Assembly (NCBI GenBank): GCA_963665155.2
Contig: OY761986.2
Location: forward strand, 496,001-560,000
Length of the DNA stretch: 64,000 nt
From: UBA1141 sp963665155
GTDB lineage: Bacteria; Chloroflexota; Dehalococcoidia; Lucifugimonadales; UBA3495
Reading direction: 5' to 3'
Part shown: piece after piece, positions 27,037 through 35,834 of the stretch
Position numbering within the stretch: the first letter of the stretch is position 1
Layout: each line of letters starts with the position of its first letter
Translations under genes and position numbers: made by a program
Notes under the pieces: model-generated
What the model saw: the letters and a program-made list of their open reading frames with translations, nothing else
What the model was told of the DNA's origin: nothing
The model's database searches: none

Positions 27037-28680
27037 ATGAGCCAAAATAGCGATGCTAACGCGGGGCTGCCTTGGGAATCTTCTCTGGGTGATTTCTTCG
27101 AGCTTGCAGTGGCGAAATCGCAGGACAAAGTCTTCGTGGAGATCTCCGGGCAAGAATTCACCTATCGGCAGGTCCATGAAAGGGTGTTGCAAACATCTTC
27201 CATGTTCCAGGGCATGGGGGTGGTGCAAGGCGACCGGGTATGCCTGTTCATGCCCAATTGTCCCGAATACCTCTTCTGCTGGTTCGGGTTGTCCATCCTG
27301 GGAGCTATTGGCGTTCCCATTAACACCGCTTACAAGCGGGACGAAATGGCGTTCATTCTAAACGACGCTGAGGCCAAGGCCTTGGTTGCCCACCAAACTC
27401 TGGTGGGGGTGGCCCATGAAGCGGCGGCATTAGCCCCAAGCATTGAGCAAAAACTGCTGGTTGGGGACCGGGACGGCTCAAGAGCCAACGAAGAAAGTCC
27501 GCCTGATTGGACGCCGTTCACCGAAGCACTCGGCCAGGCCACTGCTCTGGGATCGCCAACTGAAGTCTCTCCCGATTCCGTGTGTATGCTGGTGTACACC
27601 TCCGGCACCACCGGAAATCCCAAGGGGGTAATGGTCACCCACAAGATGTACGTGGCGGCGGGGCAAGGTTTTGCAGATTGGACCAAGGCCAAGCCCGAAG
27701 ACCGGTTTTTTACCTGCCTTCCGTTCTACCACGCCAACATTCAGTATTATTCAACCATGGGCGCGATGGCCGCTGGTGCGACTCTGGTAATCGCCGACCG
27801 CTTCAGCGCTTCCCGGTTTTGGGATCAGGTCCGTGAGGCTCAAGCCACCGTGGTCAACTTCATCGGAATGATGATGCCCGTATTGGCCAAGAACGAAGAG
27901 TCGCCAAGCGATAGCCAGAACTCGGTCCGGTTATTCTACGGCTCACCTTCCTTTTCTCCCGAGTTTCTGGCCAGCTTCCAAAAACGGTTTAACACGGATA
28001 TCATCGTGGGCTTTGGTATGACCGAGACCTGCTACGGCACCATTGAGGTCATAGGTCAGGAGCGCCGCTCCGGCTCTTCCGGCCTCGCACGGCAGCATCC
28101 CGACCCCCGGTTCATAAACGATATTCGCATCTCGCACCCGGAAACCGGAAAGCCCGCTGGCACCGATACCGTGGGCGAGATCACCATAAAGAACCCGGCG
28201 ACGATGCCCGGCTACTGGCGAAACGAGGAGCAGACCCGGTTTTCCTTGCGGGACGGCTGGCTTTATACCGGCGATTTGGGTTGGATGGACGAAGACGGCT
28301 TCCTGTACTTCGTGGACCGAAAAAAGGACATCATCCGCCGCCGGGGAGAGAACATCTCTTCCCAAGAAGTCGAAGATGTCATCAAACGCCATCCCAATGT
28401 CCTGGATTGCGCCGTGGTGGCGGTTCCATCGGAATTGGGCGAGGACGAGGTCAAGGCCTACGTGTTGCCCGTCCAAGGCGCCGTGGTTAGCCCGGAAGAC
28501 GTGGTCTACTGGTGCGCCGATAATCTGGCCTACTTCAAGGTGCCCAGGTACTTAGAGATGCGGGAGGACCTGCCCCGCACACCAAGCCTCAGAGTCCGGA
28601 AAGACTTGCTGAGACAGGAGAAGGAAGACCCAACCGAAGGCTGCTTCGACCGGGAGGCGGCAGGGATTAAGCTGAGGTAA
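27037..28680 (+). CDS. AMP-dependent acyl-CoA ligase (CaiC-like)
   Basis: 547 residues of the ANL superfamily, activating a carboxylic acid to its acyl-AMP and then its CoA ester. It shows the P-loop-like core YTSGTTGNPKGVMVTH, LPFYHANIQYYSTMGAM, the adenine-binding GFGMTETCYGT, YTGDLGWMDEDGFLYFVDRKKDIIRRRGENIS (hinge and ATP-binding aspartate) and, near the C-terminus, the segment PRTPSLRVRKDLL. In that segment most ligases carry the catalytic lysine of a GK(V/I) motif; here it reads SLRVRK, with an arginine one step away. Similarity is closest to crotonobetaine/carnitine-CoA ligases. It lies upstream of an enoyl-CoA hydratase in the same direction, so a CoA-ester pathway is likely. The substrate is unknown. 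Confidence 0.85.
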   Translation: MSQNSDANAGLPWESSLGDFFELAVAKSQDKVFVEISGQEFTYRQVHERVLQTSSMFQGMGVVQGDRVCLFMPNCPEYLFCWFGLSILGAIGVPINTAYKRDEMAFILNDAEAKALVAHQTLVGVAHEAAALAPSIEQKLLVGDRDGSRANEESPPDWTPFTEALGQATALGSPTEVSPDSVCMLVYTSGTTGNPKGVMVTHKMYVAAGQGFADWTKAKPEDRFFTCLPFYHANIQYYSTMGAMAAGATLVIADRFSASRFWDQVREAQATVVNFIGMMMPVLAKNEESPSDSQNSVRLFYGSPSFSPEFLASFQKRFNTDIIVGFGMTETCYGTIEVIGQERRSGSSGLARQHPDPRFINDIRISHPETGKPAGTDTVGEITIKNPATMPGYWRNEEQTRFSLRDGWLYTGDLGWMDEDGFLYFVDRKKDIIRRRGENISSQEVEDVIKRHPNVLDCAVVAVPSELGEDEVKAYVLPVQGAVVSPEDVVYWCADNLAYFKVPRYLEMREDLPRTPSLRVRKDLLRQEKEDPTEGCFDREAAGIKLR

Positions 28681-28816
28681 ATTAGCCGTCAGCTATCAGC
28701 TATCAGCGGTCAGCTAAAATCTGTTGACTGGTGTCGCCCGGGGGAATCCTCACCGACTCGCAAACTCAACACCGGATCCAAGAGCTGATAGCTTAACGCT
28801 AATAAGGAGCCCCAAC

Positions 28817-29293
28817 ATGGCGGAGAGAAGGTACTGGCTGTTCAAATCCGAGCCCACCGCTTACTCCTATGCAGACCTCATGGCCGAGAAAGACCGGATT
28901 GCGGAATGGGATGGCGTGCGCAACTATCAAGCCCGCAATCTCATGCGGGACGAAATGAAACCCGGAGACGGGGTTCTTTTCTACCACAGCAGCGCCAACC
29001 CAATGGCCGTGATTGGCACCGCAGAGATTGTCAAAGAGGCCTATCCCGATTCCACGGCGTGGGACCCGAATGACAAGCATTACGACCCCAAAAGCACCCC
29101 CGGCAACACTGTTTGGATGATGGTGGATATACAAGGTGACAAAGAGTTTCCCAAGCCGGTGACGCTGCAAGAAATTAAGACCAATCCCAAGCTGCAAAAT
29201 ATGATGGTTGCCCGCCGGGGAATGCGATTGTCGGTCCAGCCGGTAACCGCCGAAGAGTGGGCTGAAGTTCTGTCCATGGGCGGCCTTTCGTAG
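28817..29293 (+). CDS. EVE domain protein
   Basis: 158 residues. The ATG at 28817 follows AAGGAG by 8 bases; the earlier in-frame codons lack such a site. The whole protein is an EVE domain, the PUA-like fold that binds modified bases: YWLFKSEPTAYSYADL, EWDGVRNYQARNLMRDEMKPGDGVLFYHS, VIGTAEIVKEAYPDSTAWD, and WMMVDIQGDKEFPKPVTLQE. The YWLFKSEP opening and the WDGVRNYQARN block are nearly invariant in the family. The function in bacteria is unsettled; fused forms occur with nucleases. Short repeats of the AGCTATCAGC type lie just before it. Confidence 0.9.
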   Translation: MAERRYWLFKSEPTAYSYADLMAEKDRIAEWDGVRNYQARNLMRDEMKPGDGVLFYHSSANPMAVIGTAEIVKEAYPDSTAWDPNDKHYDPKSTPGNTVWMMVDIQGDKEFPKPVTLQEIKTNPKLQNMMVARRGMRLSVQPVTAEEWAEVLSMGGLS

Positions 29294-29403
29294 GCTAAGC
29301 GCACGGGAAATTCGCACCCCCGAATTCGTACTCCATTCATAAATCAGCCAGAAAAGCGCGATTCCGGCACCTGAACCATATAGGCCACTTCAGGAGGTAA
29401 ACG

Positions 29404-30213
29404 TTGGCTAACTACAGTTTCGAAACCCTCTTGGTCGACAAAACCGACAGCATACTGACCATCACGCTAAACCGCCCGGAGCGCCTGAATGCAGTGGACG
29501 AAACCATGCACAAGGAATTGGAGACCGTGTTCGGCGAGGTTGGCAATGACCCGGAAGTTAGTGCGGTGGTGTTGACCGGAGCCGGACGTGGGTTCTGTTC
29601 CGGTGGCGACGTTCGCGCGATGGATGAGCGGGGCGGGGCCATTGCCCTTCAAAGCCGTCCTTTGGGTGCAGTCTCCCAAAGTGGGAGGCGGATTATACAT
29701 AATATGTTGTGGGTGGAACAGCCGATGATCTGCGCCCTGAACGGCGTGGCAGCCGGGCTCGGGGCAACCATCGCTCTTTTCTGCGACATAATCTACGCCT
29801 CGGACCAAGCTCGTATCGGCGATACTCACGTGAGGGCTGGCTTGGTGGCGGGCGACGGCGGGGCGGTAATTTGGCCCCTGCCCATCGGGGTGGCCAAGGC
29901 TAAAGAGTTGCTCATGACCGGGGACATTATCGATGCTATCGAAGCGGAGCGCATCGGGTTGATAAACAAAGTAGTGCCCCACGACGATTTGATGGAGACG
30001 GTGATGGAGTTGGCTCGCCGTTTGGCCACCGGACCTGCTCTGGCAATCCGTGGCACCAAACATGCCGTGAATAAGAAAATCTGGAACGATTTGAACCTGG
30101 CCTTGGACATGGGACTATCATTGGAAGCCCGCAGCGCAGGTCACCAGGACCACCAAGAGGCAGCCCGCTCATTCGTAGAAAAAAGGCAACCTCAATACAA
30201 GGGAACTATTTAG
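29404..30213 (+). CDS. Enoyl-CoA hydratase/isomerase family protein
   Basis: 269 residues of the crotonase fold. The TTG at 29404 follows CAGGAGGTAAACG, which fixes the start. Visible are LNRPERLNAVDETMHKEL, VVLTGAGRGFCSGGD (oxyanion hole, first strand), KPxx-type ICALNGVAAGLGATIALFCDI, with the second oxyanion glycine, and the end RGTKHAVNKK. The two catalytic glutamates of true hydratases are not obvious: the segment after the second strand reads ARIGDTHVRAGLVAGDGGAVIWP, with Asp at the first position. It may therefore be an isomerase or another crotonase rather than a classic hydratase. Confidence 0.8.
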   Translation: MANYSFETLLVDKTDSILTITLNRPERLNAVDETMHKELETVFGEVGNDPEVSAVVLTGAGRGFCSGGDVRAMDERGGAIALQSRPLGAVSQSGRRIIHNMLWVEQPMICALNGVAAGLGATIALFCDIIYASDQARIGDTHVRAGLVAGDGGAVIWPLPIGVAKAKELLMTGDIIDAIEAERIGLINKVVPHDDLMETVMELARRLATGPALAIRGTKHAVNKKIWNDLNLALDMGLSLEARSAGHQDHQEAARSFVEKRQPQYKGTI

Positions 30214-30265
30214 ACATTCAGCCAATAGCTGAACGCTGACGGCTGACTGCTGATAGCTGAATATT

Positions 30266-31876
30266 GTGAATAACCAGGACATTGACGTAGCTCGGGATTA
30301 TCACGAATCCACCAAGCTGGCTTACATAAACCTGTCCAACAAACCACCGTTGTATAAGGCTTATCCGAGCCTGGCGGATATCTCCCTACCCACCGACTTC
30401 TCGCCGCCACAAACGCCAACTCTTGAAGCGGTGGCCGGTATTCCCGGAAAAGACCCGGATGAGTTGGACCTGACCGCGCTAGCGCGGCTGCTTTACTTCT
30501 CAGCTGGCGTGTTGCATAAGAGAATCCTGCGTGTGGCTGGCGAGGTCCACTACCGCGCCGCTGCCTCTGCCGGGGCGTTGTATCCCGTGGAGGTTTATGC
30601 GGTGACCGGCGATATCTCTGGGCTTGAAGCTGGGGTTTATCATTTCTCTCCCGACCGGTTTGCGCTCACCCAGTTGATAACCGGCGATTACCTTGGTCAG
30701 TTGGCCGCCGCCACCGGAGAAGACTCGCAAATCGCTGAATCTCCTTTAACCTTAGTTTTTACGGCGATATTCTGGCGTAGCGCCTGGAAATACCGCATCA
30801 GAAGCTACCGCTACTGCTTTTGGGACGCCGGGACTATTCTGGCCAACACCCTGGCCGCCGCCCGGGGAGGAGCAGGTCTGCCAGCCCGGTTAGTGACAGC
30901 GTTTGTTGACGACCAGGTGAATACCCTACTGGGCTTGGACCAAGAACGAGAGGCCGCACTGTGCCTGGTGCCAATAGGTATTGCAGGCGCCGCCAGTGGC
31001 GAAGCGTTGCCCAAGGCCCAGGGATCTCCCCAGGCGCTGGCGTCCATAAAAGAGCAAACCACCGAGGGCTACGATGGTGAGATTGAATACCCGGAGATAA
31101 TCCGCGCCCACACCGCATCGTGCTTGGTTAACCAAGAGGAGGTTGTGGGGTGGCGTGAATCGGCAGCGGAGGCAGGCAGCAGCGGTGTTAACGAATCAAC
31201 GGCAACCGGAACTGCCCGCTTGAAAATCCCAGCCAATCCGGAGTCCCAGGCGCTGGGTGACAGCATCGCTCGCCGTGGCTCCACCCGTCGTTTTGCTAGG
31301 TCCAATATCTCATTGGAACAGTTCAGTGCCATCTTGGATAACTCCACCAAACAACTGCCAGCGGATTTTCTGGCCGGGGAAACCGTCAGCCTGGTGGACC
31401 CATACATCATCGTGAATGCAGTGGAAGGGTTGGAACAGGGCGCTTACTATTTCTCCCCACTGACGCGGGAATTGGAGTTACTGAAAGGCGGAGACTTCAG
31501 AGAAGAGGCGGGCCACCTTTGCTTTGAACAGGCACTGGGGGCAGACTCCAGTGCGGTGGTCTACTTCTTGGCCGACTTGGACCGAATCTTGGCAGGCTAT
31601 GGGAACCGGGGTTACCGTGCCGCTCAGCTAGAAGCCGGCGTTATGGCAGGGAACGCTTACCTATGCTCCCATTCGCTGGGATTGGGCGCAACCGGCATGA
31701 CCTTCTATGACGACGATGTTACCGAGTTTTTCTCACCCCATGCGGTCGGCAAAAGTATGATGTTCCTGGTGGCTCTGGGCAACACCGACCAGGTGAACCG
31801 GGTCCGTCCCTTCCGGTCCAAGGTCGGTGTGCTTTTGGACTCGTTGGCCAGGGGAGCCGGGAAGCCTACCAGCTAG
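30266..31876 (+). CDS. Two-domain SagB/ThcOx-type nitroreductase
   Basis: 536 residues with two FMN-binding nitroreductase-like domains. Domain 1 (about 70-260) has LARLLYFSAGVLHKR, HYRAAASAGALYPVEVY and GTILANTLAAARGGAGLPARLV. Domain 2 (about 335-525) has RGSTRRFARSNISLEQFSAIL and AAQLEAGVMAGNAYLCSHSLGLGATGMTFY. SagB/McbC dehydrogenases oxidise azolines in peptide natural products and also occur alone with unknown roles. Doubled forms are known. No precursor peptide or YcaO cyclodehydratase gene is in the window. The GTG at 30266 has only a weak ribosome site. Confidence 0.8.
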   Translation: MNNQDIDVARDYHESTKLAYINLSNKPPLYKAYPSLADISLPTDFSPPQTPTLEAVAGIPGKDPDELDLTALARLLYFSAGVLHKRILRVAGEVHYRAAASAGALYPVEVYAVTGDISGLEAGVYHFSPDRFALTQLITGDYLGQLAAATGEDSQIAESPLTLVFTAIFWRSAWKYRIRSYRYCFWDAGTILANTLAAARGGAGLPARLVTAFVDDQVNTLLGLDQEREAALCLVPIGIAGAASGEALPKAQGSPQALASIKEQTTEGYDGEIEYPEIIRAHTASCLVNQEEVVGWRESAAEAGSSGVNESTATGTARLKIPANPESQALGDSIARRGSTRRFARSNISLEQFSAILDNSTKQLPADFLAGETVSLVDPYIIVNAVEGLEQGAYYFSPLTRELELLKGGDFREEAGHLCFEQALGADSSAVVYFLADLDRILAGYGNRGYRAAQLEAGVMAGNAYLCSHSLGLGATGMTFYDDDVTEFFSPHAVGKSMMFLVALGNTDQVNRVRPFRSKVGVLLDSLARGAGKPTS

Positions 31877-31949
31877 CATTAGCAATAGAGAATCCCCAAC
31901 TCCTAGAGCATGACCAACCACCGCCTACAATCCAGAGAGGTCGAATCTG

Positions 31950-32768
31950 TTACCCCAAGGCCCGCTTTCGGACATATTCCAACGCCATTTGCATGTGCCA
32001 TTCCATGGCCCCGATGCCCACGACTTGCACTCCTAATTCGAAAAACCGTTTGGCAGAGTCGGCCATGGAATCGAAATCGGGAGAGTCCAAGCCCAGGTTG
32101 TACATTACCCCAGCTCCGTAACGCTCGGCCGTTTTTACCGCCTGCTCCACCAGGGATAGAACCTTTGGGTGCTCGTATTTGAAGGGCACGCCCAAGATTT
32201 TACTAATGTCGCCCGCAGCCAGCCAGACCAGCCGGATGCCGTCCAGAGCGAAAATTTCATCCAGGTCTCTCAGACCACCCTCACTTTCTACCGTGGGGAT
32301 AATCAACGTGCTCTCGGCTACTCGCTCGGCAAACGCAGGAAATTCCTCAGCGGAAGCGAACCGCTTCAGATGAATCAAGCGGTGCCAATCGGTCTTTAGA
32401 CCCATCAGCTCCTTCACTTCTTCTTTGGAAGAAACGGAGACGGTCACCGCAGTGGCTCCCAATGACAATGCCCGGGCGGCGTCGGAGACGGTGCGCCGGT
32501 CCACGCCAGGGTCGGTGCCGGAGGACCATGGGTAGGCCTGAACGCGGATCATTGGAGAAATGCCCGTGCCCCTAGCGGCCCGTACAAGGTGAGCGATGCT
32601 GTCCCAGTCGTGGGAAGTAAACATCATGTCGGCCATAAAGCAATCGTAGCCAGCCAGGCCAGCGACTTCGACCATGTTCGGGTGGCTGAATACGTAGGCG
32701 CACATTGAAGGCTTGCCGTTTTTGAGGTTAGCCAAGAGGCGATCGTTGGACTCGTCGGGAAACAGCAC
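31950..32768 (-). CDS. HpcH/HpaI aldolase-fold protein
   Basis: 272 residues from the GTG at 32768, which follows AAAGGAGCGCTCT. The fold is that of the aldolase/citrate lyase group: MCAYVFSHPNMVEVAGLAGYD, the substrate-binding MIRVQAYPWSS, LSLGATAVTVSVSSKEEV, and IIPTVESEGGLRDLDEIF with the metal-binding glutamate. The aspartate of the second metal motif appears in WLAAGDISKILG. It is only distantly like the one at 20654, so its substrate probably differs. It is transcribed alone, ending just after the nitroreductase gene on the other strand. Confidence 0.75.
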   Translation of the reverse strand: MLFPDESNDRLLANLKNGKPSMCAYVFSHPNMVEVAGLAGYDCFMADMMFTSHDWDSIAHLVRAARGTGISPMIRVQAYPWSSGTDPGVDRRTVSDAARALSLGATAVTVSVSSKEEVKELMGLKTDWHRLIHLKRFASAEEFPAFAERVAESTLIIPTVESEGGLRDLDEIFALDGIRLVWLAAGDISKILGVPFKYEHPKVLSLVEQAVKTAERYGAGVMYNLGLDSPDFDSMADSAKRFFELGVQVVGIGAMEWHMQMALEYVRKRALG

Positions 32769-32864
32769 AGAGCGCTCCTTTGTTGAAAATATTTTTATGA
32801 ACGTGGCAGAGGCAATAAATTGATTATGATCTTAGACTCACCCAGTTATAACACAACACAAGAA

Positions 32865-32893
32865 AACCGGGCGAAGTCTCGCCTCGCCCGGTT
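32865..32893 (-). terminator. Terminator after the dodecin gene
   Basis: AACCGGGCGA and TCGCCCGGTT pair over 10 bp around a 9-base loop; on the bottom strand TTCTT follows. It lies 24 bases past the dodecin stop. Confidence 0.7.
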
Positions 32894-32916
32894 AATGAGA
32901 ATGTGAAGCCACAGCT

Positions 32917-33147
32917 TCAGTCTTTGTGCAGGTCTTCCTCGTTCAACACCCGGAATCCGATTCCCAATTTGACCTGATACCAGGCGACTTTGCCGTCTTG
33001 GATGGTGCCCCGGATTTCTTTAACTTCGAACCAATCTAGGTTGCTGAGGGATTGACTTGCCCGGCTGATTGCACCATCTATGGCTTGCTGCACGCCTTCG
33101 TGGGAAGTGCCTACCAGTTCAATAACCTTGTAAGTTTGGTCGGTCAT
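32917..33147 (-). CDS. Dodecin (flavin-storage protein)
   Basis: 76 residues from the ATG at 33147, which follows AAGGAGGCTACAA; the longer frame upstream is only repeat sequence. It reads KVIELVGTSHEGVQQAIDGA, then NLDWFEVKEIRGTIQDGKV and YQVKLGIGFRV, the full dodecin signature, including the tryptophan that stacks on flavin. Dodecins form hollow dodecamers that bind riboflavin, FMN or CoA and buffer free flavin. It lies next to an LLM flavoprotein gene on the same strand, which fits. Confidence 0.93.
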   Translation of the reverse strand: MTDQTYKVIELVGTSHEGVQQAIDGAISRASQSLSNLDWFEVKEIRGTIQDGKVAWYQVKLGIGFRVLNEEDLHKD

Positions 33148-33161
33148 TTGTAGCCTCCTTC

Positions 33162-33245
33162 TGATTGATGCCAACTGATTGATGCCAACTGATTGATGCC
33201 AACTGATTGCTGCCAACTGATTGCTGCCAACTGATTGCTGCCGAA
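33162..33245 (-). repeat. 14-bp tandem repeat, six units, in the dodecin leader
   Basis: The unit CTGATTGATGCCAA occurs three times, then three times as CTGATTGCTGCCAA. The array ends 14 bases before the dodecin start codon, so it should be transcribed in the 5' leader or lie over the promoter. Confidence 0.92.
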
Positions 33246-33293
33246 AAATGATGGTCGGAAATTATTGTCGAAAAAACTGCTCAATAAGCCGGT

Positions 33294-34463
33294 CTAGGCG
33301 ACGACACCTTGGGGCTTGAAGGACGGGATTACGTCCTTGGCGAAACGGGTGAGTTGCTCCTTGAACTGGGCCTTGGTTTCGCCCATGGGGAAGCCGATCA
33401 TCACCTGCTCCACGCCGGGATACTTCTCCTCGATCTCCTTCAAGTAGGAGATGGTGGACTCAGGGTTGCCAGCAAACCAAGCTTTCTTGTCCAATACGTC
33501 CTGGAAGTCGCTGCCGGCTGCGATGTGCCGGGCGACGCCACCGGGGCCGATCTCCTTTAACTGCTCGTCGGTATAACGGAGCATACCTAAGGGAGCGGCA
33601 AATTTGACGTGTTCCTCGAACAAAGGCTCAAGGGCTTTCTCGGCCTTTTCCACGGTATCGTCCAGATAGGCCCACAAGCCTAAGCCCAGGTTGCCGCCCA
33701 AAGGCAAGTCTCGACCGTATTTGCGGTTGGCCTCCTGAAACTTGTGCATGTATTCGTCTACATAGTCCACGTGGGTTCCTAGAATCAGGCCCTTGATTCC
33801 GTGCTTGGCCATGAAATCCATCCCCCGTTCGCTTCCCGACACCACGGGCTGCCAGGTTTCCACCGGATGGGTAGGACGCGGCACCACCGTGATGTCTTTC
33901 AGGGTATAACCCCGGTAGGGAACCTCGGGCGGTATCGTGTAGTGTTTGCCCTTATGGGAGAAAGACTCCTCGTTAAAGGCCTTCATGATGATTTCGAACT
34001 GCTCTTCGAACAACTCGCGGTTGGCGTCGGGGTCCTGCATTGGTGCGCCGAAGGTCTCTACCTCCCTGGTGTGGTAGCCTCGGCCTACGCCAAAGATTAC
34101 CCTGCCTCCGGTGAGAACGTCGACCATGGCAAAGTCTTCGGCCAAGCGTATGGGGTGCCACATGGGCAGGATGTTGAAGCCGCAGCCGAACTTCAGGTTT
34201 TTGGTGAACTGGCACAAGTACTGACTCAGGATCAGCAGGTTGGGTATGCATTCGTATCCTTCGCGCTGAAAGTGGTGCTCCGCCATCCACAGCACGTCAT
34301 AGCCCAGTTCGTCCATCAGTATTGCTGATTCCTTGGCTATGTCGAAGGCTTCAAGAAGCCGCTCGTTGGAGTACCAGCGGTCGTCGTGGGGGGTGCCGTT
34401 AAAGCCGATTCCTTCGCCCTCTAGAACGTGGCCTGCGTAGAGGGTCGAGAATGCCGTGATCAT
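33294..34463 (-). CDS. LLM-class flavin-dependent oxidoreductase
   Basis: 389 residues from the ATG at 34463, behind CTAGGAGGCAAA. It is a bacterial luciferase-like TIM barrel: YDVLWMAEHHFQREGYECIPN, KFGCGFNILPMWHPIRLAEDFAMVDVLTGGRVIFGVGRGYHTRE and PVVSGSERGMDFMAKHGIKG. The AEHHF motif and the RLAEDFAMVD..L..GR block are those of FMN- or F420-dependent members that oxidise organic substrates. Similar proteins are greatly expanded in SAR202 Chloroflexota, where they are thought to attack recalcitrant organics. It is upstream of dodecin on the same strand. The substrate is unknown. Confidence 0.85.
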   Translation of the reverse strand: MITAFSTLYAGHVLEGEGIGFNGTPHDDRWYSNERLLEAFDIAKESAILMDELGYDVLWMAEHHFQREGYECIPNLLILSQYLCQFTKNLKFGCGFNILPMWHPIRLAEDFAMVDVLTGGRVIFGVGRGYHTREVETFGAPMQDPDANRELFEEQFEIIMKAFNEESFSHKGKHYTIPPEVPYRGYTLKDITVVPRPTHPVETWQPVVSGSERGMDFMAKHGIKGLILGTHVDYVDEYMHKFQEANRKYGRDLPLGGNLGLGLWAYLDDTVEKAEKALEPLFEEHVKFAAPLGMLRYTDEQLKEIGPGGVARHIAAGSDFQDVLDKKAWFAGNPESTISYLKEIEEKYPGVEQVMIGFPMGETKAQFKEQLTRFAKDVIPSFKPQGVVA

Positions 34464-34782
34464 TTTGCCTCCTAGAATTACGGACTGATGCCCTGGCACA
34501 ATGGTTAATGTTTCAGATATTATCTACCCTTTTCAAGGATCCTGCCCATACCCGAATGTCTTGGAAAGCAAGGCCGATTGGCCCACGTTAAGGACCATGG
34601 AGCAGACCTGCCTAGCCGGGCGATAGCCGACGGTCTATAATCCTTCGTGGCTGCTCGATTGGCCTGGTGGAGATTGGGTGCACACTGTCCGTGGACAGTA
34701 CCAAGAGGACGCCAACTGCCGGTGCGGCCAGCAGATTAGGAAAAACGACTCATAGGAAGCAAAGCCATAGTGAGGTAAATGT
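34464..34782. other. Divergent intergenic region
   Basis: About 320 bases between the LLM gene and the dehydrogenase gene. No further gene recognised; both promoters must lie here. Confidence 0.35.
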
Positions 34783-35736
34783 ATGGAAACGGTCGGATTT
34801 ATAGGCTTAGGGAACATGGGCGGAGGTATGGCCAACAACATCCAGAAAGCGGGCTACCCCATGGTGGTCTATGACCTCAGGGAAGAGGCCGCCCGGCCTT
34901 TATTGGACGGTGGAGCCCGGCTGGCTAACTCCCCGGAAGAGGTTGCCAGCTTGTGCGAAGTCACTTTTACCTCGTTGCCAGGTCCCAAAGAGGTCGAGGA
35001 AGTGGCTCTGGGGATGGAAGGGGTTTTGGCAGGTATCAAACCCGGCAGCATTTTCATCGAGCTTTCCACTAGCCGGCCTACTTTGATAAGGGAGATCGAA
35101 CCTCGTTTCCGGCAGAAGCGCGCCCATGTACTGGATGCGCCTATCAGCGGCGGCAAAAGCGGCGCAGCCAGTGGGAACCTGGCGGTGATGGTAGGTGGCG
35201 AGCGGGAGATTTTCGACCGAGTCAAACCGCTGCTTGATTCATTTGGAGACAAAGTTTTCTACGCGGGAGAGATAGGAGCCGGGAGCGTCGCCAAGTTGGT
35301 GCATAACATGATCGGCCACGGCGTGCGCCAGGCCATCGCCGAGGGGATGACGCTGGGCGTCAAGGCTGGCGTGGAACCCGAGGCTTTATGGGAGTGCATA
35401 AGGCGTGGAGCGTTGGGCCGAATGAGCGGCCTTCACGAAGGCATGGCCAAGACGGTTTTCCGCGGCGAGTTCGATCCACCGAGCTTTGCTCTGTCCTTGT
35501 CCCGTAAGGACATCGGCTTGGCAACTGAGTTAGGGAGAGAGTTTAATGTTCCCATGCCCGTGGCCAATCTGGCCGAGCAAATCGCCATACAGGGCATGAA
35601 CCGGGGCTGGGGAAATCGGGACAGCAGTGTCACGTTCCTCCTTCAGGAGGAACAATCGGGGGTTGAAGTCCGGGCACCCAATGTGGACGTAGAGAAGGCT
35701 GCCCGCTTTATTTCCACCCATCCAGACGCAGAGTAA
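34783..35736 (+). CDS. 3-Hydroxyisobutyrate dehydrogenase-family oxidoreductase
   Basis: 317 residues of the beta-hydroxyacid dehydrogenase family. The N-terminus has the NAD(P) motif GFIGLGNMGGGMANNIQKAG, then the substrate-binding DAPISGGKSGAASGNLAVMVGG. The catalytic lysine segment is GAGSVAKLVHNMIGHG and the C-terminal motif is SLSRKDIGLATELGRE. All family signatures are intact. Typical substrates are 3-hydroxyisobutyrate, tartronate semialdehyde or similar short acids. It is transcribed alone, with a terminator at 35790. Confidence 0.88.
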   Translation: METVGFIGLGNMGGGMANNIQKAGYPMVVYDLREEAARPLLDGGARLANSPEEVASLCEVTFTSLPGPKEVEEVALGMEGVLAGIKPGSIFIELSTSRPTLIREIEPRFRQKRAHVLDAPISGGKSGAASGNLAVMVGGEREIFDRVKPLLDSFGDKVFYAGEIGAGSVAKLVHNMIGHGVRQAIAEGMTLGVKAGVEPEALWECIRRGALGRMSGLHEGMAKTVFRGEFDPPSFALSLSRKDIGLATELGREFNVPMPVANLAEQIAIQGMNRGWGNRDSSVTFLLQEEQSGVEVRAPNVDVEKAARFISTHPDAE

Positions 35737-35789
35737 TCCGACTCCAGCACCGTGGGTGATCGATTACTCGATTAATAAGGGTACGAGGT

Positions 35790-35834
35790 AAAAAATCCCC
35801 TCGGCTGGTCTCGAAAGAGCCGGGGGGATTTTTA
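35790..35834. terminator. Terminator shared by converging genes
   Basis: AAAAAATCCCC with CGGCT pairs with AGCCG and GGGGGATTTTT around an 11-base loop. T and A runs flank both sides, so it can stop the dehydrogenase transcript and the tubulin-locus transcript coming from the right. Confidence 0.75.
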
